Below are positions 1-9,419 of a stretch of 64,000 nt of DNA, one piece after another (position 1 is the first letter of the stretch; each line of letters begins with the position of its first letter). This DNA is from Flavimaricola marinus (GTDB lineage Bacteria; Pseudomonadota; Alphaproteobacteria; Rhodobacterales; Rhodobacteraceae), in contig NZ_FXZK01000003.1 of the NCBI RefSeq assembly GCF_900184895.1, positions 124,001 to 188,000 of the forward strand, written 5' to 3'. The position numbers and the translations under genes are program-made. Under the pieces are notes generated by a model. That model was not told the origin of the DNA. It ran no database searches and worked only from the letters and a program-made list of their open reading frames with translations.

Positions 1-964
1 AGGCCACGTCGATGTCGACGGGCAGGCCGGCGAGTTGCTCGAACCAGTATTTGGCGACCAGCGTGGCGTAGCTCGCCGTGCCGCAGGCGACCATCGACAG
101 CCGCGCGACCTGGTTGAAATCAATCCCGAGATCGGTGATTTGCCCGTCTTTGATGTAGTGGTTCAGGGTATCGGCCAGCACCGATGGCTGTTCGGCGATT
201 TCCTTGGCCATGAAGTGCTTGAACCCGGCCTTGTCGACGCGGGTGGCGTCGATCTGGATCGTCCGCATGTCGCGCTGGACCACGGCACCGGAGGCATCGC
301 GGATCTCGACGCCTGCGCGGGTGACGACGGCGCGGTCGCCTTCCTCGAGATAGGTGATCCGGTCGGTCATCGGCGCCAGCGCGATGGCGTCGGAGCCCAC
401 GAACATCTCTCCGTCGCCATGCCCGATGGCCAGAGGCGAGCCTTTGCGGGCGGCGATCAGCAGGTCTTCTTCGCCGTCGAAGAGGAACACCAGCGCAAAG
501 GCCCCTTCGAGCCGGGCGAGGGTCTTTTCGGCGGCGTCGCGGGGGGCAAGCCCCTGATCGAGATAGTGTTTGGCCAGAAGCGAGACGACTTCGGTGTCGG
601 TATCGGTTTCGTGGCTGATGCCGTGACGGGCCAGATCCTCGCGCAGGCTGCGGAAATTCTCGATGATCCCGTTGTGAACGACCGCGACGGGGCCGGACTG
701 GTGCGGGTGGGCGTTCTTGACGCTGGGCTCGCCGTGGGTGGCCCAACGGGTGTGGCCGATGCCGGACTTGCCGGGCAGGGGGTCATGCACCAGCAGGTCG
801 GACAGGTTCACCAGCTTGCCCAAGGCCCGCCGCCGGCCGAGCGCGCCGTCGTTGACGGTGGCGATCCCGGCGCTGTCATAGCCGCGGTATTCGAGCCGTT
901 TCAGCGCCTCGACGAGGATGGGCGCGGCTTCGTGACTGCCGAGGACACCGACGATTCCGCACAT
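1..964 (-). CDS. glmS: Glutamine--fructose-6-phosphate aminotransferase, N-terminal part (runs off left edge)
   Basis: Makes glucosamine-6-phosphate from fructose-6-phosphate and glutamine in the cytoplasm, the first step towards UDP-GlcNAc for peptidoglycan and LPS. Only about 321 N-terminal residues are in the window. The protein opens MCGIVGVLGS, so Cys2 would be the N-terminal nucleophile of the Ntn-type glutaminase. GHTRWATHG and VVHNGIIEN follow as further glutaminase motifs, and the first SIS isomerase domain begins near the window edge (MVACGTASYATLVAKYW). The ATG shares one base with the glmU stop (TAATG), so the two genes of this pathway are probably translationally coupled. The C-terminal isomerase domains lie outside the window. 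Confidence 0.97.
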   Translation of the reverse strand, partial: MCGIVGVLGSHEAAPILVEALKRLEYRGYDSAGIATVNDGALGRRRALGKLVNLSDLLVHDPLPGKSGIGHTRWATHGEPSVKNAHPHQSGPVAVVHNGIIENFRSLREDLARHGISHETDTDTEVVSLLAKHYLDQGLAPRDAAEKTLARLEGAFALVFLFDGEEDLLIAARKGSPLAIGHGDGEMFVGSDAIALAPMTDRITYLEEGDRAVVTRAGVEIRDASGAVVQRDMRTIQIDATRVDKAGFKHFMAKEIAEQPSVLADTLNHYIKDGQITDLGIDFNQVARLSMVACGTASYATLVAKYWFEQLAGLPVDIDVA

Positions 965-2325
965 TATTCGGCTCCTTTTTGCTTGGCTGCCTTTGCGGCC
1001 TTTAACTTTTCGAACAATCGCACGGCGAGGCCGGGCTTGTTTTCCTGCCGTGCCCGCCCGATGGCGAGATCGCTGGCGGGCACGTCGCGGGTAACGATGG
1101 TGCCGGTGGCCGTCATCGCGTTGTCGCCCACGGTGACCGGCGCGACGAGCAGGGTGTTGGAGCCGATGAAGGCATCCTTGCCGATGACCGTCCGATGCTT
1201 GAAGACCCCGTCGTAATTGCAGGTGACGGTGCCTGCGCCGATGTTGGTCCGGGCGCCGACATCGGCGTCGCCCACATAGGTGAGGTGGTTGATCTTGGCG
1301 CCTTCTGCGACCTGGGCGTTCTTGACCTCGACGAAATTGCCGATCCGCACGTTTTCGGCCAGTTCGGCGCCAGGCCGCAGACGGGCAAAGGGCCCGACGA
1401 TGCTGCCGCGGCTGACGTGACAGCCTTCGAGGTGGCTGAAGCTGCGAATCCGGGCCTCGGATTCGATCGTCACGCCGGGGCCGAAGATCACGTTGGGCTC
1501 GATCACCGCGTCGCGCCCGATGTAGGTGTCGAGGCTGAAGAACACGGTGTCGGGGGCGACGAGCGTCACGCCGTCCTCCATCGCGGCGTCGCGGGCGCGC
1601 GACTGAAAAGCGGCCTCGGCGCGGGCCAGTTCGGCGCGGGTGTTGATCCCCAGCGTCTCGGCCTCGTCGCAGCGCACGACGGTCGCCGAAAGCCCCTTGG
1701 ACCGGGCGATCCCGACGATATCGGTGAGGTAGTATTCCTCGGAGGCATTGTTGTTGCCGACCGCGTCGAGCAGCAGGTAGAGCGTCGCGGCATTGGCCAT
1801 GACGACACCGGAATTGCACAGGGTGATCGCCCGTGTCGCGGCGTCGGCGTCCTTGAATTCAACGATTTCAGTCAGTTCGTCGGCATGCGTGACCAGCCGC
1901 CCATAGCGCGCGCTGACGTCGTAAACATCAAAGCCAAGCACGACCACGTCGTAGTGTTCCCGCGCGGACTGCATCGCTTCGAGCGTTTCGGCCCGGATGA
2001 AGGGCGTGTCGCCGTAGAGCACGACCGCATCGCCGGGGGCGCCGTCCATCGCCTCCTTGGCGGCCAGCACCGCATGACCGGTGCCGAGCTGCTCGGTCTG
2101 CCGCACGCAGAGCGCGGTTTCGTCGTGCGCCTTGGCCGCCGCGTCGACCAGATCGCCGCCGACTCCGGTGACCACCACCGTCCGGTCCGGCGACAGGGCG
2201 GCGGCGGAGGTCATCGCATGCACCAGAAGCGGGGCGTTGCCGATTTCATGGAGAACTTTGGGCAAGTCGGAATTCATCCGGCTGCCTTGCCCTGCGGCCA
2301 GAATGATGGCGCTGATCGCTGTCAC
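964..2325 (-). CDS. glmU: Bifunctional UDP-GlcNAc pyrophosphorylase / glucosamine-1-phosphate N-acetyltransferase
   Basis: Cytoplasmic enzyme that acetylates glucosamine-1-phosphate and uridylylates the product to UDP-GlcNAc. The N-terminal nucleotidyltransferase half has the signature LAAGQGSRMNSDLPKVLHE. The C-terminal half, from about residue 230, is a left-handed beta-helix of hexapeptide repeats with the acetyl-CoA site region around KINHLTYVGDADVG and NIGAGTVTCNYDG. I chose the GTG at 2325, preceded by GAGGGG at a normal distance; this gives 453 residues, the usual GlmU length. An upstream in-frame ATG at 2385 would add 20 unrelated residues. Divergent from gph, sharing a 117-base intergenic region in which I see no convincing promoter. 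Confidence 0.96.
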   Translation of the reverse strand: MTAISAIILAAGQGSRMNSDLPKVLHEIGNAPLLVHAMTSAAALSPDRTVVVTGVGGDLVDAAAKAHDETALCVRQTEQLGTGHAVLAAKEAMDGAPGDAVVLYGDTPFIRAETLEAMQSAREHYDVVVLGFDVYDVSARYGRLVTHADELTEIVEFKDADAATRAITLCNSGVVMANAATLYLLLDAVGNNNASEEYYLTDIVGIARSKGLSATVVRCDEAETLGINTRAELARAEAAFQSRARDAAMEDGVTLVAPDTVFFSLDTYIGRDAVIEPNVIFGPGVTIESEARIRSFSHLEGCHVSRGSIVGPFARLRPGAELAENVRIGNFVEVKNAQVAEGAKINHLTYVGDADVGARTNIGAGTVTCNYDGVFKHRTVIGKDAFIGSNTLLVAPVTVGDNAMTATGTIVTRDVPASDLAIGRARQENKPGLAVRLFEKLKAAKAAKQKGAE

Positions 2326-2442
2326 GGGATGCCCCTCGTCGTGGAATATTGCAGTGCTTGCACCACATGTTGCCTTGTATCGCAAGCGTGCCCCTTCACT
2401 TCGCCTTACGCTTCGTTACAGAAGGGCCAAAAGGGGAGCCTC

Positions 2443-3105
2443 ATGCGCACGGTGATATTCGATCTCGACGGCACGCTGATGGACACGTCCCGCGACCTGA
2501 TCGCGGCGGCGAACGCCTGTTTCCGATCTCTGGGGCTGGGCGATGTCCTCGACCCGGTGGCCGATGCCGCCACCGCCCTGCGTGGCGGCCGGGCGATGCT
2601 GACCCTCGGTTTTGACCGCACCGGCAGTCACGGGCCGGAGGAGGTGGATCGCCAGTATCAACCGCTCTTGGCCGCCTATGCCGAGGCCATCAACACCCAT
2701 ACCACGATCTATCCCGGTGCCATGGAGGCCGTCGAGCGCCTCAAGGCCGATGGCTACCGCGTGGGTATTTGCACCAACAAGCCGGAGGCTTTGGCGCAGG
2801 ACTTGCTTGTCCGCATGGGTGTTCGCGATGCCTTTGGGGCGCTGGTCGGGGCCGATAGCCTGCCTGTCCGCAAGCCCGACCCGGAGCCGCTGCGCGAGGC
2901 GGTGCGCCGTGCCGGGGGCGATCCGGCGCGGTCTTGTCTGGTGGGCGATACCATCACCGATTCCCTGACCGCCGAGGCTGCGGGCGTGCCGTCGATCCTC
3001 GTGACCTTTGGCCCTGCCGGAGGCGATATGGCGGCGCTGAACCCGGCGGCCCTGCTCGATCACTTCGACGATTTGCCTCTGGTCGTCGACCGTCTGGCGC
3101 TCTGA
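2443..3105 (+). CDS. gph: Phosphoglycolate phosphatase-like HAD hydrolase
   Basis: HAD-superfamily phosphatase of 220 residues, probably hydrolysing 2-phosphoglycolate to glycolate. Motif I is FDLDGTLMDTS (nucleophile Asp8 and general acid Asp10). A helical cap follows with GAMEAVERLKADGYRVGICTN, which contains motif II. Motif III is the lysine in VRKPDPEPL, and motif IV is VGDTITDSLTAEAAG. The ATG follows an AGGGGAG ribosome site by five bases. Beginning divergently from glmU is a common arrangement in this order. The exact substrate is inferred from family resemblance; another sugar- or nucleotide-phosphate phosphatase is possible. Confidence 0.85.
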   Translation: MRTVIFDLDGTLMDTSRDLIAAANACFRSLGLGDVLDPVADAATALRGGRAMLTLGFDRTGSHGPEEVDRQYQPLLAAYAEAINTHTTIYPGAMEAVERLKADGYRVGICTNKPEALAQDLLVRMGVRDAFGALVGADSLPVRKPDPEPLREAVRRAGGDPARSCLVGDTITDSLTAEAAGVPSILVTFGPAGGDMAALNPAALLDHFDDLPLVVDRLAL

Positions 3106-3197
3106 CGTGGCGCGGGCCGGCGTGCGGAGCCTGTGTTTGTCCCGGTCACGGCAGCGCTTCATTGACGCCGGCCGCGCGGCCCCCCATTCTGCGCCCC

Positions 3198-4400
3198 ATG
3201 ACCGAACGCTTTGAAGGCAGTTTCACCCAGCAGGAGCCGATCCCGGAGGACGGGATCGCGGCCGCCCTTGCCGTGATGCGCAATGGCCGGCTGCACCGCT
3301 ATAACACCGCCCCCGGCGAGATCGCGGAAGCGGCGCTTCTGGAAGAGGAATTCGCGGCCCTGACCGGGGCCAGCTATTGCCTTGCCGTGGCCAGCGGCGG
3401 GGTGGCGATGACCACCGCCTTGCGCGCCAGTGGCGTCGGCCCCGGCGACCGGGTGCTGTCGAACGCCTTCACGCTGGCCCCGGTGCCGGGCGCGATTGCC
3501 GCCGTGGGCGCTGTTCCGGTGTTTGTCGAGGCCACCGAGGCCCTGACCATTGATCTGGAGGATCTGGCGGCCAAAATCGGGCAGGCGAAGGTGCTGCTCT
3601 TGAGCCATATGCGCGGGCATATCTGCGATATGGAGGCGCTGATGGCGCTGTGCGATGCCCACGGCGTGACCGTGATCGAGGATTGCGCCCACACGATGGG
3701 CGCCCATTGGGGCGGCGTGCAGAGCGGGCGCTTTGGCCGCTTTGGCTGTTTCTCGACCCAGACCTACAAGCATGTGAATTCGGGCGAGGGTGGCCTGCTG
3801 ATTTCCGATGATGCCGAGGGGATGGCCCGCGCGATCGTGCTGTCGGGCAGCTATATGCTCTATGATCGTCACCGCGCCGGGCCGCCCCCAGAGGCCTTTG
3901 AGGCGGTGAAATATGAGACCCCGAACATTTCGGGCCGGATGGACAACCTGCGCGCGGCGATTCTGCGCCCGCAATTGCGCGCCTTGCCCGAGCAGGCCGC
4001 CCGCTGGAACGCCCGCTACCGCGTCGTCGAGGCGGGGCTGCGCGATCTGGCGGGGCTGTCGCTGATCCAGCGCCCGGCTAAGGAGGGCTTCGTCGCCTCG
4101 TCGTTCCAATTCCTGCTGCCGGGATGGGAGCCGCAGGCCGTTCGCGCCGTATTGTCCCGCTGCCTCGACCGGGGGGTTGAGCTGAAATGGTTCGGTGCGC
4201 CGGAGCCGGTGGGCTTTACCTCGCGCTACGACAGCTGGCGCTATGCGCCGGCGTCGCCGTTGCCGCGCACCGATGCGGTGCTTGCCGGGCTTGTCGACAT
4301 GCGGTTGCCACTGACCTTCTCGCTTGATGATTGTGCCCAGATTGCCCGGATTATTCGCGCCGAAGTGGCGGCCGTCTGGCAATCCGAGGCGGCGATTTAG
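3198..4400 (+). CDS. DegT/DnrJ/EryC1/StrS-family PLP aminotransferase
   Basis: PLP-dependent fold-type I enzyme of 400 residues. The usual members aminate keto-sugars for surface polysaccharides or antibiotics. Visible features are the N-terminal LTGASYCLAVASGGVAMTTA loop that contacts PLP phosphate, the aspartate region VIEDCAHTMGA, and the probable Schiff-base lysine in TQTYKHVNSGEGG, followed by GLLISDD. No sugar-nucleotide genes lie beside it, so its substrate cannot be inferred from context. It starts 92 bases after gph; the ATG gives the expected N-terminus just before the PIPEDGIAAALAVM helix. Confidence 0.85.
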   Translation: MTERFEGSFTQQEPIPEDGIAAALAVMRNGRLHRYNTAPGEIAEAALLEEEFAALTGASYCLAVASGGVAMTTALRASGVGPGDRVLSNAFTLAPVPGAIAAVGAVPVFVEATEALTIDLEDLAAKIGQAKVLLLSHMRGHICDMEALMALCDAHGVTVIEDCAHTMGAHWGGVQSGRFGRFGCFSTQTYKHVNSGEGGLLISDDAEGMARAIVLSGSYMLYDRHRAGPPPEAFEAVKYETPNISGRMDNLRAAILRPQLRALPEQAARWNARYRVVEAGLRDLAGLSLIQRPAKEGFVASSFQFLLPGWEPQAVRAVLSRCLDRGVELKWFGAPEPVGFTSRYDSWRYAPASPLPRTDAVLAGLVDMRLPLTFSLDDCAQIARIIRAEVAAVWQSEAAI

Positions 4401-4447
4401 CGCGCGTTGCCATAAACTTGCCTAGGTATTGGCCTAGGAGAGTGTGC

Positions 4448-5005
4448 ATGGCCAGATCCCATTTGAGACTCGTGCATGACACGGCGCCGTCGCGCCGTCG
4501 CCCGCGAAAGCGGTCCCTGTCGTTTTGGCGAAAACGGGGGCGGGGGATGCGGATCGAGACCAAGCTCAAGGCGGTCGTCCTGATAGGGCTTCTCGGGCTG
4601 GTGGTGCTGCCCGGCGGCTCGGATCTGGCGCTGACGCTGGTCCGGCCGGTGCAGGCCGAGGCGAGCACATGTCGCGTGACCTCGATCACCGATGGCGACA
4701 CGGTTCGCCTGTGGTGTCCGAACGGCGAGGGCGGCCCGGCCCGGTTGACCGGATTCGATACGCCCGAATTGTTCAGCCCCGAATGCCCGTCGGAATATGC
4801 CGCGGCGTTGGCGGCCAAATGGTATCTGCGGCAGGCGATTTGGGGGGCGAGCGAAGTGCGAATGGTCCGCGAGGGGACGGATCGCTATGGCCGGCTGCTC
4901 GTCGCCATGGAACTGGATGGGCAGCCCCTGCGCCAGTTGATGATCGAGGCGGGCCATGCGCGCCCCTATGCCGGCGGCCAGCGGGCAGGGTGGTGCGCGG
5001 CCTGA
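4448..5005 (+). CDS. Membrane-anchored thermonuclease-family (SNase) protein
   Basis: Protein of 185 residues: a basic N-terminus, one hydrophobic helix (about residues 40-58, KAVVLIGLLGLVVL), then a staphylococcal-nuclease OB-fold domain probably exposed to the periplasm. SNase signatures are ITDGDTVRLWC, ARLTGFDTPE (arginine and glutamate of the active site) and TDRYGRLL (second catalytic arginine). The start is the ATG after AGGAGAG. Just upstream are two CCTAGG palindromes 12 bases apart (4421 and 4433). It ends 171 bases before nuoA. A phosphodiesterase role on nucleic acid follows from the family; its in vivo target is unknown. Confidence 0.85.
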   Translation: MARSHLRLVHDTAPSRRRPRKRSLSFWRKRGRGMRIETKLKAVVLIGLLGLVVLPGGSDLALTLVRPVQAEASTCRVTSITDGDTVRLWCPNGEGGPARLTGFDTPELFSPECPSEYAAALAAKWYLRQAIWGASEVRMVREGTDRYGRLLVAMELDGQPLRQLMIEAGHARPYAGGQRAGWCAA

Positions 5006-5081
5006 TGTCGCGGCTGTGATCCCTGTCTGTGCACTGCGGTGGAGACCGGTGGTTTTTGCGCCGTGAAGCACCCGCCTTTGG

Positions 5082-5110
5082 TTGACCCCGCCGGGGTCGC
5101 CGGGTAAGTG
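5082..5110 (+). promoter_or_regulatory. Probable sigma70-type promoter of nuoA with palindromic spacer
   Basis: TTGACC at 5082-5087 and TAAGTG at 5105-5110 are separated by exactly 17 bases, about 70 bases before the nuoA GTG. The spacer holds a perfect inverted repeat, GACCCCG-C-CGGGGTC (5084-5098), in the position of a repressor or activator operator. The promoter call rests on spacing and consensus only. Confidence 0.5.
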
Positions 5111-5176
5111 AGAAGTCAGCCGTTATTCCGGCCGCGCCCCGAGGGGCCAGGCCCGCACAGCAAAGGACCGTCCCCC

Positions 5177-5542
5177 GTGGAAGACCTTTTGAGAAACTAC
5201 CTGCCGATCATCGTGTTTCTGGGCCTTGCGATCGCTCTCGGTGCGATCCTGATTCTGGCCGCTGTCGTGGTGGCGGTTCGCAACCCCGATCCCGAGAAGG
5301 TCAGCGCCTACGAGTGCGGGTTCAACGCCTTTGACGATGCCCGGATGAAATTCGACGTCCGCTTCTACCTCGTCTCGATCCTGTTCATCATCTTTGATCT
5401 CGAGGTGGCGTTCCTGTTCCCTTGGGCCGTCGCGTTTCAGGATGTGAGCATGGTGGGCTTCTGGTCGATGATGGTGTTCCTCGGCGTGCTGACCATCGGC
5501 TTTGCCTACGAATGGAAAAAGGGCGCGCTCGAGTGGGAGTGA
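5177..5542 (+). CDS. nuoA: NADH-quinone oxidoreductase subunit A
   Basis: Small membrane subunit (ND3 homologue) of proton-pumping complex I, 121 residues with three transmembrane helices. The loop after helix 1 carries the conserved [12 protein letters not shown] segment whose Cys lies near the quinone-site junction, followed by [10 protein letters not shown]. The start is a GTG with AAAGGA ten bases upstream; it gives [10 protein letters not shown] and normal family length. It is the first gene of the nuo cluster, but an antisense diguanylate cyclase separates it from nuoB, so nuoA may be expressed apart from the other subunits. Confidence 0.97.
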   Translation: MEDLLRNYLPIIVFLGLAIALGAILILAAVVVAVRNPDPEKVSAYECGFNAFDDARMKFDVRFYLVSILFIIFDLEVAFLFPWAVAFQDVSMVGFWSMMVFLGVLTIGFAYEWKKGALEWE

Positions 5543-5558
5543 TCCCGCTTTCGCGCCC

Positions 5559-5572
5559 GGTCCGTCCGGACC
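5559..5572 (+). terminator. Hairpin after nuoA, possible terminator
   Basis: GGTCC-GTCC-GGACC lies 17 bases after the nuoA stop and is followed by only a weak pyrimidine tract. It could end nuoA transcription before the convergent diguanylate cyclase gene. Confidence 0.3.
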
Positions 5573-5674
5573 TGTCCTTCTGACCGATTTCAATCTCTGA
5601 CGCGATCTGGCCGATGGCGGCGCGGCGTGTTGCCGGGCCGAAGCCTTTCGCGATAGCGGATGTCATCGGGTTGC

Positions 5675-5734
5675 GTGACCTGCGAAATGACGTGACCTGC
5701 GAAATGACGGCGCCTGCGAAATGGCGGCGCCTGC
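5675..5734. repeat. 17-bp tandem repeat, about 3.5 copies
   Basis: Units at 5675-5691 and 5692-5708 are identical (GTGACCTGCGAAATGAC). The third, 5709-5725, differs at four positions (GGCGCCTGCGAAATGGC), and a partial fourth covers 5726-5734. It is intergenic, between the convergent ends of nuoA and the GGDEF gene. The unit length is not a multiple of three, so it is not a degraded protein repeat. Confidence 0.8.
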
Positions 5735-5772
5735 CGCGCTGTCCTACCCGGCGGCACCGCCTCGGGGTGGCG

Positions 5773-7119
5773 CTAGATGGCCAGCGCGATGCTGCTCTTG
5801 AACACCACCGGATTCGACAGATTGCCCCGCTTGGCCTGATACATCGCCTCGTCGGCGTTGCTGAGCAGCGTGTCCCAGTTCTTTGCCTGACTTGAAAAGG
5901 CGATGCCGATGGCGACCCGCGCCTTGTAGCTCTGCTTTTCATAGGTGAAGTCAGGGGTGGTGAGCAGGGCGATCCGCTCGGCCACGTGTTTGGCGGCGAT
6001 TTGCGGGGAGTCGTCGAGAATCAGGCAGACGAATTCGTCGCCGCCCATCCGGGCGACCCGGTCGCTCTTGCGGACCGCCGCACGCAAACGCTGTGCCGTG
6101 GCCTTGATGGCGGCGTCGCCCACCCGGTGCCCGTGCCCGTCGTTCAACTGCTTGAGCCCGTTGAGGTCGATGTAGATCAGCGCAATCCGGCCTTCGGCGA
6201 AGGACTCCTGCACGTTCTCGCTTTCGGTCTCTTCGAGAAGCCCGGTGCGGTTGAGCAGCCCGGTGACCGGATCGGTCCGGGCGCTGACCTTTTCGCGCAT
6301 GAACGCCTCGGTTCGCTGGGACGAGATTCGCCCGATGGTCCAGCTTACGATGACGATCAGCAGCACCAACAGTCCGACCGCCGGTGCGACGTGTCGCAGC
6401 AGGGCGCGTCCGGGTCGCGGCGCGGGCCAGGTCAGCCGCGCCAACGGGACGTCGTTGATCGAGGTAAGAAGCAGACCCGCGCTATCCTCGGCGGCCGTCT
6501 CGGAGATCGGCTGCAGGTCCATCCCGTCGATCATCAGGGCGCTGCCGATGGCGTCGGGCCGCAGCCATTTGCCGCCGATGATGATCGGCATGTCGTTGCT
6601 GGTCAGCCCGTCGATATTGTCCGGCTGTATCCGCCCGACGGCGATCATCGCGATCCGCCCGTCGGCGTCGACGAGCCCGCTCGTCATATGGTAGGGAATG
6701 AGCCGGGGCATACCGAACGCCTGGAGCGCGGCGGCACCGACCGAGGCGTCATAGAGGCCGAGATCGGATTCGTAAGTGTCTGTGGCATAGGCATGGGTGG
6801 GCCGCCCGTCGGCCGCGAGGAAATACAGGAAATCAAAGGTTTCCGCATCCCCGGCGCCGCTGCCGAGATTTTCGTAGAGCGCCTCGTCGTCGCCGTCCCG
6901 ATACCATTCCCAGGCGGCGGTCCATTGCCCGTAATCCTCCGTGACCAGCGCGTTCTGCTCTGTCCTGATCTCGATCGTCGTCTCAACCAGCCTTTGCGCC
7001 TCGATCCGGGCGAGTTCGTCCGTCATCGAGGTGATCCACACCAGAAGCGATACGATTGTCACGACGGCGATCGCGCCGGTTCCGAAGGTCGTCCAGAAGA
7101 GCCTTTTGGGCAGGTTCAT
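5773..7119 (-). CDS. Membrane diguanylate cyclase with periplasmic CHASE4-like sensor
   Basis: Protein of 448 residues predicted to make cyclic di-GMP. A transmembrane helix at about 13-30 is followed by a periplasmic region of about 210 residues that resembles CHASE4 (ALVTEDYGQW, AAWEWYRDGDD), a second helix at about 244-263, and a cytoplasmic GGDEF domain. The active-site motif is intact (RMGGDEF; GGDEF at 359-363), and RKSD five residues upstream (350-353) is a canonical inhibitory I-site. No EAL domain is present. It lies on the opposite strand between nuoA and nuoB. The start is the ATG at 7119. The sensed signal is unknown. Confidence 0.9.
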   Translation of the reverse strand: MNLPKRLFWTTFGTGAIAVVTIVSLLVWITSMTDELARIEAQRLVETTIEIRTEQNALVTEDYGQWTAAWEWYRDGDDEALYENLGSGAGDAETFDFLYFLAADGRPTHAYATDTYESDLGLYDASVGAAALQAFGMPRLIPYHMTSGLVDADGRIAMIAVGRIQPDNIDGLTSNDMPIIIGGKWLRPDAIGSALMIDGMDLQPISETAAEDSAGLLLTSINDVPLARLTWPAPRPGRALLRHVAPAVGLLVLLIVIVSWTIGRISSQRTEAFMREKVSARTDPVTGLLNRTGLLEETESENVQESFAEGRIALIYIDLNGLKQLNDGHGHRVGDAAIKATAQRLRAAVRKSDRVARMGGDEFVCLILDDSPQIAAKHVAERIALLTTPDFTYEKQSYKARVAIGIAFSSQAKNWDTLLSNADEAMYQAKRGNLSNPVVFKSSIALAI

Positions 7120-7185
7120 AGTGCAGCCTCGCGCGCGCCAGTCTGTGTCATCATTCTCGCAAACGGAGTAGGACGATATGATTAA

Positions 7186-7890
<705 letters not shown>

Positions 7891-7899
7891 GGGCCTGAT

Positions 7900-8514
7900 A
7901 TGACCGAGGCACTCAGAGAACTTGGCACTCATCTGGAGACGAAGCGCACCGATTGCGTCGTCTCTTGGGAGGTCGCCCATGACGAGCTGACCGTGACGGT
8001 CGCTGCGTCCAACATCGTGGGCTTTGTCGAATTCCTCAAGAACGATGCCGCCTGCCGTTTCTCGTCGCTGGTGGATATCACGGCGGTCGATTATCCGGGC
8101 CGCGCCAAGCGATTTGACGTGATCTATCACTTCCTGAGCATGTATCAGAACCACCGTATCCGTCTGCGCGTGCAAATCCGCGAAGAGGATATGCTGCCCT
8201 CGATCATCAGCGTTCATCCCAGCGCCAACTGGTTCGAGCGCGAGGTGTTCGACATGTTCGGCATCCTGTTCTCGGGCCACCCGGATCTGCGCCGCATCCT
8301 GACCGACTATGGTTTCCGCGGCTATCCGCTGCGCAAGGATTTCCCGACCACCGGCTATACCGAAGTGCGCTACGACGAGGTGCAAAAGCGCGTCGTCTAT
8401 GAGCCGGTCAATCTGGTGCAGGAATATCGCCAGTTCGATTTCATGAGCCCGTGGGAAGGCGCCAAATACATCATGCCCGGCGATGAGAAGGCCGACGGAG
8501 AGGCCAAGGGCTGA
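7900..8514 (+). CDS. nuoC: NADH-quinone oxidoreductase subunit C
   Basis: Peripheral-arm subunit (30 kDa, NDUFS3 homologue), 204 residues; it has no cofactor and joins NuoB and NuoD at the quinone module. The family signature [10 protein letters not shown] is followed by [21 protein letters not shown]. Here nuoC is a separate gene, unlike the fused nuoCD of enterobacteria. The first of two sulfotransferase genes begins five bases after its stop, so the usual nuoC-nuoD adjacency is broken. Confidence 0.98.
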   Translation: MTEALRELGTHLETKRTDCVVSWEVAHDELTVTVAASNIVGFVEFLKNDAACRFSSLVDITAVDYPGRAKRFDVIYHFLSMYQNHRIRLRVQIREEDMLPSIISVHPSANWFEREVFDMFGILFSGHPDLRRILTDYGFRGYPLRKDFPTTGYTEVRYDEVQKRVVYEPVNLVQEYRQFDFMSPWEGAKYIMPGDEKADGEAKG

Positions 8515-8519
8515 GCGCC

Positions 8520-9419
8520 TTGCCTGCTGCCGTCGACCCCCGTTTCGCCAAGCCGGACTGCCTGTTCTATGTGATCGGTGCGCAGAAATCGGGGACGTCG
8601 TGGCTGCACGACTATTTCCTTGGCCATCCCGGCATCCACGTGACCGCGTGGAAAGAGGCTGATTACTGGAACACCGTCCGTCCGCCGTTTGACGTGAACA
8701 CCCGCCTGCCCGGTGCCTTGGCCGAGCAGGAGAAGGTGCCGCGCCTGCTCCGTCCGTTGCTGCCGCCCCTGATCAAGCGCCGTCATGCCAATCAACGTGC
8801 GGTCCGGGATGTCGCCAGAGGTGCCGACACCGGCGCGCATACCGGCTACGCCGATCTGCTGTTCGAGCATTACAAGGGCCAGCCCGCTCTGGGCGAGGTG
8901 AACCCGCAATACGCCCGGCTCGGCGCCGAGACCTTTGCCGAGATGGCCGCAATGGCCAGCAACGTCCGTTTCGTCTTGATCATGCGCGACCCGGTGTCGC
9001 GCGTCCTGTCCCGTCTGCGCCAGACCGCGGAACGCGCGGGCAGGGACCCCGTGCAGATGCTGACCGAAGCGGTGACCGAGGGCGCCGAGTCCGATCTGGT
9101 CCTCCGCTCGCGCTACGACCTCGTGCTCGATGCGCTCAATCAGGCCGTCGCCCCCGAGCAGGTGGCCTGCTTCTTTTACGAGACCCTGTTCCAGCAATCC
9201 GAACTGGACCGTTTGACCGACTTTCTCGGCGCGGCCAGCCGCAAGGGCTGGACCGGGCGCAAGGTCTTTGCCTCGAAGGGCGCATCGTTCGACGTTCCGC
9301 CGCAGGTGGACCGCGATCTGATGGCGCTGCTCGCCCCGACCTATGCCGCCATTCGCGCCCGCTTTGGCGACCGCGTTCCGGCCAAGTGGCGCAGCACCTC
9401 GGGCCTCGTCGATGCCTGA
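8520..9419 (+). CDS. Sulfotransferase-family protein 1
   Basis: Predicted PAPS-dependent sulfotransferase, 299 residues. The 5'-phosphosulfate loop is GAQKSGTSWLHDY (residues 20-32) and the 3'-phosphate site is RDPVSRVLS (156-164). The best start I see is TTG at 8520, five bases after the nuoC stop, which lets the protein begin just before the first beta strand (CLFYVIG). Its stop overlaps the next sulfotransferase start by eight bases. The two proteins are diverged paralogues. The acceptor (glycan, lipid or small molecule) cannot be read from sequence. A link to complex I is suggested only by location. Confidence 0.82.
   Translation: MPAAVDPRFAKPDCLFYVIGAQKSGTSWLHDYFLGHPGIHVTAWKEADYWNTVRPPFDVNTRLPGALAEQEKVPRLLRPLLPPLIKRRHANQRAVRDVARGADTGAHTGYADLLFEHYKGQPALGEVNPQYARLGAETFAEMAAMASNVRFVLIMRDPVSRVLSRLRQTAERAGRDPVQMLTEAVTEGAESDLVLRSRYDLVLDALNQAVAPEQVACFFYETLFQQSELDRLTDFLGAASRKGWTGRKVFASKGASFDVPPQVDRDLMALLAPTYAAIRARFGDRVPAKWRSTSGLVDA

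Noticed and set aside
4421-4438. Two CCTAGG palindromes 12 bases apart before the nuclease gene
   Set aside because: No matching promoter spacing and no second occurrence; too short to call an operator.
5675-5734. Possible CRISPR-like array
   Set aside because: Units are directly adjacent without spacers and too short; it is a simple tandem repeat.
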